Positions 34,878-44,142 of a stretch of DNA of 64,000 nt are shown in pieces; within the stretch, counting starts at the first letter, position 1; each line of letters starts with the position of its first letter. This DNA is from Hyparrhenia diplandra (Eukaryota; Streptophyta; Magnoliopsida; Poales; Poaceae): NCBI GenBank assembly GCA_015847255.1, contig JADLZK010013220.1, forward strand, positions 1 to 64,000. The letters run 5' to 3'. The notes beneath the pieces were generated by a model. It saw only the letters and a list, made by a program, of their open reading frames with translations, was not told the DNA's origin and did not search any database. The position numbers and the translations under genes were made by a program.

Positions 34878-35400
34878 TCATCCTCTTCCTCGTCATCTTC
34901 AAATATGTCACCCTCATCATCATCTCGTGACCGTCATAGTGTCATGAGACATTACAACTTGGGCAATTATAAAGGAAAGCAAACACTATATAGATAGAAT
35001 GTTAAATGTTATGTAAATTACCAGTGCCATCAAATAATGGTTGTTCAGGCACAACTGTTGCATTTTGATTGCTTGGTCCAGCGTCTTCTGTGAACCACAT
35101 CCTTGACAAGGTTACATAAACAAGTGAATCTTTGAAAAAGTTATTAAGTACTTTTACAAATACCTTGCCCAAAGCAAACATGTATGCCTCATCTTCTTCC
35201 TCATCATCCTCAAATATGCCACGCTTCATCATAAATGCGTGATCGTCATAGCGTCATGGGATACTACAACTTAGGTGAAAATAATGAAAAGAAAATACCG
35301 TAAAGAATGTTAAAAGCATGGCAAATTACCGGTGTCATCAAATAATAGTTGAACAGGTGTAGCTAATGCACTTTGATTGCTTGGTCCAACACCTATTGTC
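34878..35400. repeat. Tandem duplication of an acidic exon, about 310-bp period
   Basis: The segment with tcatcctcttcctcgtcatc (34878) to tttgattgcttggtcc (35064) recurs as tcatcttcttcctcatcatc (35189) to tttgattgcttggtcc (35372). On the minus strand the unit encodes a Glu/Asp-rich stretch with intron-like sequence, in the N-terminal part of the Helitron gene. Confidence 0.8.
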
Positions 35401-35639
35401 GATCACATAATGGAAAGGGTTGAGAGTCATATAGTTGTTTCATGTCAAGGAAAGGTGGTACGGAGGCCTCATTATTTACCATTGTTGGTCATGGTTGGTC
35501 GAGGTAAGGGTGTATTTTCATCCGCGTGGTCTCCAAGCATGCATTCGTCATCATTGTTAGATTCTCCCGTGTTACGACCGGTGCGAGCTCAAATGCGGCG
35601 TTAGAACGGCTCAAATGTAGCGTTACAACGGGCTAACAA

Positions 35640-36098
35640 TGCATGTCTTTGCCCAAATGGACCATTTCATCTAGGGTCATATGTCCGGGCAATATATCAT
35701 CATCATCATCCTCGGTAGCCCGTGGGAGGCGAATTGGTGTTGCATTGGATTACGAGATAACCAAATCCTTTGGATTTTGTCGTGGATCCGGGAGCATCGG
35801 ATGTGTTCGTAGTGGGCCACACAATCTTCGAGCTAAATTCGGGTTCTCCATGGCGATAGAGTCCGAGTGTAGGGTGTGCTTCCGTTTGTCTTGGCTCTTT
35901 TGGCAAGACAATTTCATTGCCTCCTTACGCTTGGTTTCAGATTGTGCAGCCTTTGGCGTTCACGCCTCGATTCCCTGTTGGGGCGTCAAATTTTTGTACC
36001 ATTCACTCTTGTAGTTGCTTCTTGATGTACTTTGCACACATGTTTTGTTAGCACCTGAGTCGGGGTATTGGTGAAGCCAATAGTGCTCTCCTCTATAC
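35640..36098 (-). pseudogene. Upstream exon remnant of the Helitron gene
   Basis: The minus strand reads MENPNLARRLCGPLRTHP near 35850, then an acidic run and ILPGHMTLDEMVHLGKDMH near 35690-35645. The position between the first exon and the N domain, and the acidic character, suggest Helitron N-terminal coding sequence, but it is not a conserved domain. Confidence 0.35.
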
Positions 36099-36116
36099 TC
36101 TGTATTTCCAAGTCAT

Positions 36117-39100
36117 ACAACAACAACAACAACAACATAGCCTTTAGTCCCAAGCTAGTTGGGGTAGGCTAGAGATGAAACCCATATGAAACAAGTACAA
36201 AAGAACGTAGAAAGGCACAAGACAAAAGGATAAAGATTAGGGTAGATAGAAAAAGGAAACAAAGTCATGGTTCGTGCACGTTAATAGCTAGCCTCCAAGC
36301 GCTCCTATCCAAAGCTAAATCCTTGGAGATATTCCACTCCTTAAGGTCTCGCTTAACCGCAGCCCTCGCCCCAAGTCGGTCTAGGTCGGCCTCTACCTCT
36401 CTTTACATTATCTACCCGCTCTAGAACTCCACTACGCACCCGGCGCCTCGGGAGGCCTCCGTTGAACATGTCCAAACCATCTCAACCGATGTTGAATCAA
36501 TTTCTCCTCGATAGGGGCCACCCCGAACCCTATCCCGAATATCTTCATTCGAACTCTATCCCTTCTAGTATGCCCGCAAAACCAACGCCCAATATACGCA
36601 TCTCGGTCACACTTAGCTGTTGGACATGTCGCCTTTTTGTAGGCCAACATTCAAGACCATATACAAATCGAGGGCGAATTAATTGTCTGTCCTATAGAAC
36701 TTCCCTTTTAGCTTCCGTGGTACCCTCTTGTCACATAGGATGCCGAAGCTTGACGCCACTTTAGCCAACCTCTTTGCGATTCTATGTCTAACATCTTCAT
36801 CAATGTCGCCATCCTTACGTAGCATAGATCCTAAATACCGAAAAGTATCCTTCTTGGCCACCACTTGTCCATCCAGTGGTGACATCCCCATCCTCGTGCC
36901 TAGTCGGGCTAAAGTCACACATCATATACTCGGTCTTGGTCCTACTCAATCGAACCCTTTTCGACTCTAGCGTGTGCCTCCACGGCTCCAACTTCCTATT
37001 TACCCCCGCTCTACTCTCATCCACTAGCACCACATCATCGGCAAAAGAGCATACACCAAGGGATATCACCCCTGTATATCCCTTTGTAACCTCATCCATC
37101 ACCAGAGTAAATAAATAAGGGCTCAGTCTTTGACCCTTGATGTAGTCCTATGTTAATTGGAAAGTCACCGATATCGCCATCACATGTCCGAACACATGTC
37201 GTCGCATCTTTGTACATATCCTTGATGAGGGTAATGTACTTAGTTGGGACTTTGTGTTTTTCTAAGGCCCACCACATGACGTTTTTCGGTACTTTGTCAT
37301 ACGCCTTCTCGAGGTCAATAAAGACCATGTGCAAGTCCTTCTTCGCTCCCTAAATCTCTCCATCAAGCTGTCATACTAAGAAAATCGCCTCCATGGTCGA
37401 CCTCAGGGCATGAACCCAAATTGGTTTTGGGTCACACTTGTCGACCGTAAGAGGCTTATGCTCGATAACCCTCTCCCACAGGCTTCATCGTATGGCTCAT
37501 CGCCTTAATCCCCGTGTAGTTAGTACAACTTTGAACATCTCCCTTATTCTTGAAGATTGGTACTAATATACTTCTCGCCTCCATTCTTTAGGCATCTTGT
37601 TTGACCGAAAAATTAGGTTAAAAGCTTAGTCACCATACTACCGCTCTTGCTCCTGGACATCTCCACACCTCAATAGGGATGCCATCGGGGCCCATCGCTT
37701 TACCTCCCTTCATCCTCTTCAAAGCCTCTCTCGATCTCGCCGCCCCTGAATTCTCCTCACAAAGCGCTCTACAAGTATCATCAAATGAGTCGTCCAACTC
37801 AAAGGTAGGACTATCATTCTCCCCATTGAACGACTTATCAAGTACTCTCGCCATCCGTCCTTGATCTCCTCGTCCTTCAAAGAAGAAGTCGATCTGTCCC
37901 ATCCTTGATGCATTTGATTTGGTTTATGTCCCTTGTCTTCCTCTCACGTATCCTAGCGATCCTATAAATGTCCTTCTCCCCTTCCTTCGTGCCTAGCCGT
38001 TGGTAAAGGTCATCAAAAGCCCGACCCTTTGCTACACTCCACGGCTCGCTTTGCGGCCCTCTTCGCTATCCTATAGCCCTCGATGTTGGTGCACTCTTGT
38101 CGAGATGGAGGCGCTTTTGAAGCACTCCTTCTTCTCCTTAATAGCCTTTTGTACCTCGTCGTTCCACACCACCGGTGTCCTTCGCTTCCTTCTTGCCTCC
38201 CCTACTCACACCCAACACTTCGAGGCCACCTTCCGTACACATGTTGCCATCTTCACCACATGTAAAATGCGATCTTCTCCTTCTTCCCAAGGCCCCTCGC
38301 CTAGCATCCTCTCCTTAAACGATTGTGCCGCTTCCCCTCTAAGATTCCACCACTTCGTCCTCGTAATCTTGACACGTTTGTCCCGGTGGGGCACGCACCG
38401 AAAAACGAAAGTCCGCCACTACAAGCTTGTGTTGAGGGACCGCACACTCCCTGTGTATCACCTTACAATCTAGGCAAGCGGTCCTATCCTCCCTTCTTGC
38501 AAGGATAAAGTCGATCCGGCTCGAGTGTTGTCCACTACGGAAGGTCACTAAATGGGATTCCCTCTTTCTAAAGAGGGTATTTGCTAACAACAAGTCATAG
38601 GCCAAAGCAAAATTCAAAACATCCTCCCCTCTTCGTTCCTACTACCGCATTCTAAACCCCCGTGTACTCGCTCAAACCCTACATTTGTTGCACCCACATG
38701 GCCATTGAGGTCTCCTCCTATGAAGAGTTTCTCACCGATAGGCACAAAGTACTAACCATGCTATCTAGGTCCTCCCAAAACCGACTCTTGGCGCTCTCAC
38801 TAAGACCTACCCGAGGGGCATAGGCAGCGATCACATTCAAGACCGAAGTCTCCAACGACCAATTGAACTAGGATAATCCGATCACCTTGCCTCCTAACAT
38901 CCACTACTCCATCCTTAAGGCTCCTATCTATCGGGGATACCTACACCATTCCTACCCGATGTTGTCCCCGTGTACCAAAGCTTGAAGCCGATTGCCCTCC
39001 ACCTCTTTTCGCCTTCCTCGGCCCTTCCATTTGGTCTCCCGAACGCATAGAATATTTACACGCCTCCTAGTTGCCGCATCGACTAGCTCTCTCAACTTAC

Positions 39101-39548
39101 CTCGTTAGGGACCCTACGTTCCGCTACCTAGACGAATCCTAGTTGGCTCGGCTAGCTTCCTTACCCTTCGCACCCGTCGAGGAAAGTGCAAAGACCCTTG
39201 CTCATTTTTCACTACACCCGGGCGCAGATGTAGCGCGCCACTAAGGTTTGCGACGACCCGACCCTTTTGCTCACCGTTCATCGCCGTACCGGATCACGAT
39301 ACGACGCGCCACTAAGGGGATGGCGACCCGGCCCTTGCCCATTTGACACCACACCGGGTTCCATGTAGCGCGTCGCTAAGAGGGTTACGCCCCCCAACGC
39401 AATTTCTTATGGGTTTCATATCCATTAGAGTGGCTGGTTTTACATTGGGTTCGCCAAACCTAACGCAACCCTCCTCCTTTACCCGGGCTTGGGACCGGCT
39501 ATGTTGAGACGACTCAAGAAAGTCTTCCAATCAACATAGGTTTGGAGT
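36117..39548 (-). mobile_element. RTE-clade non-LTR retrotransposon (LINE), decayed
   Basis: The element is 3.43 kb on the minus strand with a (TTG)n-type 3' tail (plus-strand acaacaac from 36117). It is flanked by a perfect 18-bp direct repeat, tctgtatttccaagtcat, at 36099-36116 and 39549-39566. Its 5' leader (39530-39170), including GGGTCGCCATCCCCTTAGTG, resembles grass RTE leaders. The coding region holds endonuclease and reverse transcriptase motifs split by frameshifts. The long duplication and the simple-repeat tail show target-primed reverse transcription. Confidence 0.92.
36432..38640 (-). pseudogene. RTE endonuclease/reverse transcriptase, frameshifted
   Basis: The product would nick the target and copy the element RNA. 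Visible in order on the minus strand: RKRESHLVTFRSGQHSSRID and HKLVVADFRF of the endonuclease C-terminus (about 38560-38390); KRMKGGKAMGPDGIPIEVWR (about 37715); FIDLEKAYDKVPKNVMWWAL (about 37320) and DFPINIGLHQGS of the RT fingers; FADDVVLVDESRAGVNRKLE, the catalytic FADD box (about 37045); DTFRYLGSMLRKDGDIDEDV (about 36860); and CGHTRRDRVR with QHRLRWFGHVQRRPPEAP at the C-terminus (about 36590-36440). Frame changes separate nearly all blocks, so no functional protein is encoded. Confidence 0.9.
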
Positions 39549-40086
39549 TCTGTATTTCCAAGTCATCGACAATATAATTATATAAACACAACCATTAGCT
39601 TTATTGAGTCATATCATTGTAGTATTATTTCAAAGACCTTAAACATATTACACCATATTAATTACATGATAACCGAGTGGACATATTCTCGTCAATAATA
39701 TTTTGGGTCTGAAAGGAGTCATCCGTATGGAGCCAATCATCAGCTTCATCAACAATTTCCTTTTTTGATGCAGCGTCATCATCTACAAAATTTATATAAA
39801 TTACATATATTTATAACATGAAAAAAAACATTATTCATCACTAAATGTCAATCTCAATATGTTAGGATGCAGGAGTTACAATTGGTAGTTTCATTAACAT
39901 GTTGCTTGTGTCTTTGATGATAGGCTTCACGGGCCTCTCTTATTAATTGCATCCTTTTGTTGTTGCCATCGAGCTCTATCCCTTTCCCTCTTACGTTCTT
40001 TAGCATCGTCTGTAGACAAATGTGAATTAATCTAAGATGCACATAGTATAGCGGTGCCATGTAATATTTGACACAATGTATATTAC

Positions 40087-40140
40087 CTTTTTGGCAGTGT
40101 TAGTGATGTCTCCCAATGGTGAACGAGAATTATTATCCAT
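40087..40140 (-). pseudogene. Helitron gene, putative first exon
   Basis: The minus strand has an ATG at 40140 encoding MDNNSRSPLGDITNTAKK in exactly 18 codons, ending AAAAG|GTAATA, a good donor. A following piece at about 40010-39935, after a CTACAG acceptor, reads DAKERKRERDRARWQQQKDA and is interrupted by a stop before REAYHQRHKQHVNETT in another frame. Basic, Arg/Glu-rich N-termini with an SPLGDITN-like start are usual in plant Helitron Rep proteins. The RTE inserted 3' of these exons. Confidence 0.55.
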
Positions 40141-40465
40141 TGTATAAATCTATAAAATTAACAATGGAATAGTTACAGTAAATTGCAGTTAGCACTCAGA
40201 CCACATAAACAATGCACATTCACTAAACAGCCGTACATGCAGGGGAACAAGGAAATGAAATACACATGAGTTGTATTGTTTTTTTTTTTTTTTCTAATTA
40301 GATACATCCTGATACAATCAATGCAATGCTAACATATTACTGATCTACGTTGGGCACATCACCTGAGTCCAAACTTGTACGCCATCTCCTTTTATATAAT
40401 TTATGTAGCTAATCTCTACTAAATTTTGAACGTGCACCTAAATTCATAGACAGTACCATAAACCA

Positions 40466-40669
40466 AATTGCAACTGTAGCTAGCAACGCGTGTTTTATTT
40501 CTTAGAGCATACTACTTCATATGAAAATCTATTCAGATTCACCTAAAATTGGAATAGTTCAGTAGCTGATTGATGCTGCCAACTCAAAATGAATCCGGAA
40601 GCTTTTTTTCGTCCGAAATCAGTTGAAAACAATATGATGATAGTCCTTTCCTGCAGATACACAAGAGAA
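40466..40669 (+). repeat. Direct repeat, copy 1 (about 203 bp)
   Basis: The block from aattgcaactgtagctagca to cctgcagatacacaagagaa is repeated at 42041-42243 with a few substitutions and small indels, in the same orientation, about 1575 bp downstream. Confidence 0.9.
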
Positions 40670-41814
40670 GTGGCTTCAGCTTATCATAATTCAGGTTAGA
40701 ATCACAATGTGGAAAGGACTAAAATGCAAGGTCCATATAAATAGAGAATTGATAGGCACCGCTAGAAATATTAGTCAGATATTAAGATCTTCTCATATGC
40801 TCTTTAGTTTGTAGCAGGAACAAAATATCAAATTGGTACACATGTTTCTTTTCATAGAATCATGAATAGAAGCTAATTTGTTTAGGCTTTAGGAAGCTAT
40901 GCTGATCGCTGACTGTTACTAAGCTAATTTGTTTAGGCTTTGGCAAATGGAATACCACTGATATATTGCTGATCGTTGACTGCTACTAAGCCGTATGAAA
41001 AAAACATGAACCAAAAGTCAGGAACAAGCTGCACTGGAAGTATGAAACACAGATATGACAGATTTGAATAAACTGGACTGCACGTATAATTATTCACGAG
41101 CCTTCTAGCAAGCATGAAGCTTAGTAGCAGTCCAGTTAAGTACCGAAAGCATTTGTTCAGAGTTGGACAGGTTAAAAAAAGGTAATTTTTTATTTGGTAA
41201 ATATAACCAGTTTGTATCCGAACCACACCTGAATGAGATCGGCACCTGAATCAGCTTTATTATAACCAAATGGAGCACCTGCAGATCGGGTACAACTCTC
41301 AAAAATCAAACTATAGATCAATCAAATTGATCTATGACAGCATCAGTTCAAAAAAATAAAAGAAGGTAGCCATCATGGATAAGACAAAGGTGATTTCTAT
41401 TTAGTCTGTTCAGCCAGTCCATTCATTAGATTAATCATAGTATGTGCTATCCTTTTTTTTTTTTGCGGCAGATCTACGAGGCTCTGCCCTTATTTGAACA
41501 AAATAGCAAAGCAACTTGTCCGTGGAAGAATTTGAACACAATACATATATATGACAAATGCAATTGCACAATGGATGCATTTGTTCAGAGTTGACAGGTT
41601 CATACCCTGATGGAATTATCATACCCACCAAGTAATACCACTACCACATCACTTGAGAAATGAGAAGATGCTCATTGAATTCAAGTGTTCTACACATCTC
41701 TTGTACCATGCCGCATCCTAGCTCTAGAAATTTGCAACGTCTACTGTCACAGCATGAAGCTGTTACTCCTTGGGTTTCAGTATCATCACAAGATCAGGTA
41801 GCGCCAGCACACCA

Positions 41815-42023
41815 TTGTGCTAATACTCAGGTTTGAATATCATCGAAGCGTTGCTGGTTGCATATTCAGATCGATAAAAGTACCGATACTATTTATTAAA
41901 TAAAAGTACTGATACTATTTAAATATGCACACGCCTTTAGAGTCTGAAATAATTTTGGGAATGCCATGACATACAATCAGCAAGTGACTGTGCAAATGAC
42001 TCCAAACCTGAGTATTAGCACAA
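41815..42023. repeat. 21-bp inverted repeat flanking 167 bp
   Basis: TTGTGCTAATACTCAGGTTTG at 41815-41835 is exactly complementary in reverse to the stretch at 42003-42023. The interior has a near-tandem aaaagtaccgatactattta / aaaagtactgatactattta. No target duplication was seen outside, so I leave it as an inverted repeat and do not call it a MITE. Confidence 0.75.
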
Positions 42024-42040
42024 GTCTGAAATTATTCACA

Positions 42041-42243
42041 AATTGCAACTGTAGCTAGCAAGGCGTGTTTTATTTCTTAGAGCACACTACTTCATATGAA
42101 AATCTATTCAGATTCACCTGAAATTGGAATAGTTCAGTAGCTGATTGATGCTGCAAACTCAAAATGAATCCGGAAGCTTGTTTCGTCTGAAATCAATTGA
42201 AAACAATCTGATGAACCTCCTTTCCTGCAGATACGCAAGAGAA
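42041..42243 (+). repeat. Direct repeat, copy 2 (about 203 bp)
   Basis: Partner of the block at 40466-40669. Differences include aacgcg/aaggcg, ttttttcg/tgtttcg and atgatagtcc/atgaacctcc. Confidence 0.9.
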
Positions 42244-43252
42244 AACAAATTAGTGATTTTCGTTGGGCACATCAATCACGTGCTGGTTGATAGAACTCAC
42301 AATAATCAGTAGTGCATATATTGTTTGAAAAACCTCTACACGTCTACAGGGCCAACATGGTAGTCATTTCCCATCTTAATAGTGGTTTGAAGCACGGAAC
42401 CCTCATGGTGATGTTCTTCTGGAACTCTGCAGTCTTCCTGTCAGCAAGGCACCTCGGCGTAGTCTTGGCAAACAATATCCACAAATCAGCATATATGAAT
42501 ATTTATAGTCCTGCTAGCTACTTAACATGGAGTATGAAGCCAAAATGTATCAGTAGTTTTTAGGTTCCATACAGTTGCCAAAGGAGGTTGAATCAAAAAG
42601 AAACTATCTGTCCTAGAAGAATATATAACACAAAATATATGGCTTCGAGGCCATTTCAAGTACCATTACTGAAGGGAAACACGCAAAGGTTTCAGATCCA
42701 TATGCCATTTCAAGTTCAGCAAAAGAAATGGGCATATGTAATGATAATTTTGCATGCACAGCTATTCAGAAGCCCCTGGCTGGCTGGCCGGTTGCAGGGC
42801 TGTTCACCTCGTTTGTGCTAATGACAACTTTCTAGCATAAAGGGCGGCAGGATTGCTTATAATCAAAGTGCAATCATCCTTGGGCATGTGCTGTTCAGTT
42901 GTCAAACATAATGGATCAGGATTGTTTTTTCCCCCCAACATCTACAGGCTAGTCCAATCAGGAATACACGCAACAGGAATTTTCTGAGACCTTTGGAAAA
43001 ATTTTGCGCTGGCCTATAGAATAACATTGCAATGGCTTAAGAGACATTTCATCAAACACCATGAAAGCCTCCTCGACCCATTGCAGCAGGCAAGGAAACT
43101 GAGTCAGGCAGGAGTCAGGAAGAGAAGAAGGATCATCGTCGAGACGGATCAAACCTTGATCCCTTTTTTTGGTGGGTGCTGGTTGCCGGCGTGTTGCCTG
43201 ACGAAGACCTGGCGCCTGGTCCGGGCGGCAGCAGCGACGGCGGTGGCAATGG

Positions 43253-43420
43253 GCGAGCGCGACGGTCGGGGGCGGCGGCGAATCGACGTGCTGCTGCGGC
43301 GACGTGGCGAGCGCGACGGGCGGGGGCGGCGGATGCGCGACGTGCTGCTGCGGCGACGGGCCGCGAGCGCGACGAGCGAGGACGGCGTCGGATCGACGAG
43401 CGGTGATGGCTGCTGCTGCG
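43253..43420. repeat. GC-rich 54-56-bp tandem repeat
   Basis: Units starting gcgagcgcgac at 43253, 43307 and 43363 share gggggcggcgg and gacgtgctgctgcggcgacg. Several frames on both strands stay open through the array because of its composition, which explains the overlapping long ORFs here. Confidence 0.8.
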
Positions 43421-43669
43421 ACGAGCGGGAGCTTGGGAGGTGGGGAGTGGCGGTTCGTCTTCGATGCAGAGGGGAGAGAGGAAAGCCGGGGCGGATTTTG
43501 ACGGGCGAGCGAGCGCGAACTGCCGGGGAGCGAAAGTGGCGAGCGCGCGAAAACTACCGGGTCGACGATGGGCAGGGGCGCGTGCGTGGGAGCGCCGGGC
43601 GAGCGAAGGACGGGGCGGCGGTTTTCGCTCGCCTGTCGACGATTGCATTTCATTCTTTTTGTAGTACAG

Positions 43670-43805
43670 ATATTTTTGTCAAAGTGGTTTCTCAGAAAAC
43701 AAGAATGACAAATATTTTAGAATGGAGATAGTATACAAAAAATTCAAAACTTATAATTTGGAGTGAATGGATTATTTTCTTTTTTATTTAATCTGAATGG
43801 AGTAT
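43670..43805. mobile_element. Stowaway-type MITE fragments
   Basis: The segment tgtcaaagtggtttctcaga...aaacaagaatgacaaatatt...gaatggagatagta matches the interior and end of the Stowaway piece at 24030-24060. It is followed by a second fragment, acttataatttggagtgaat...gaatggagtatta. Neither is complete. Confidence 0.6.
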
Positions 43806-44142
43806 TATCTTATAATGTTTTCCTCCCTCGATGAACAGTGTTTTCCAGCACAGCAAAAGGAAACGAAATAGCGCACGGACTGTGGACTGCGGCGGCCCAT
43901 GATCTCCATTCCCCGTTCCGTCTCGGGCGGGCCGGCCCAGATGTGAACCCCACGCGTTGCCAAATAAAGAAACATGTACAGTGATGGGCCCCAGCAGCCC
44001 TAACCCCAACCCCAAAAACCCAGTAGTGATGACTGTTCTCACCCTCCCCCTCTCTCTCTATTCCTCGCCGTATTTGACCAGCGCTAGGGGAGAGGAATTA
44101 GATAGAAAACAAAAGGGATCGAACCACAAGGTTAGGGTGGAG

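Larger units (their letters stand above)
24082..40140 (-). mobile_element. Large Helitron, decayed, with nested CACTA and RTE insertions
   Basis: The Rep-helicase gene of a plant Helitron runs on the minus strand. A small first exon starts at 40140, acidic N-terminal exons lie at 34.9-36.0 kb, the Helitron-like N domain and Rep at 34.7-31.9 kb, and the helicase at 26.2-24.4 kb. The 3' hairpin (TTCCCGCTTCACAACGC then AAACGGG on the minus strand, plus-strand 24083-24108) marks the 3' end near 24082, although the CTRR end is not cleanly preserved. The 5' terminus lies above 40140 and was not located. Later insertions are the CACTA (26238-31897) and the RTE LINE (36117-39548). Without them the element would be about 7 kb. 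Many frameshifts make it inactive. Confidence 0.8.
40141..43660. other. Repeat-bearing stretch without a supported gene
   Basis: AT-rich to 42900, then GC-rich. It contains a 200-bp direct repeat pair, a 21-bp inverted repeat and small tandem copies (aagctaatttgtttaggctt at 40871 and 40921). On the minus strand a 231-codon frame (43653-42958) is low-complexity Pro/Ser/Arg/Ala, ending with EEAFMVFDEMS, vaguely PPR-like but too short to call. The 5' end of the large Helitron must lie somewhere in this interval. Confidence 0.35.

Noticed and set aside
41836..42002. Segment between the 21-bp inverted repeats as a MITE
   Set aside because: Inverted repeats are exact but no target duplication or known terminal motif was found.
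42958..43731. Long ORFs on both strands (231 and 234 codons)
   Set aside because: They are open because of GC-rich 54-56-bp tandem repeats; composition is Pro/Arg/Ala/Ser on every frame and no family is recognisable.
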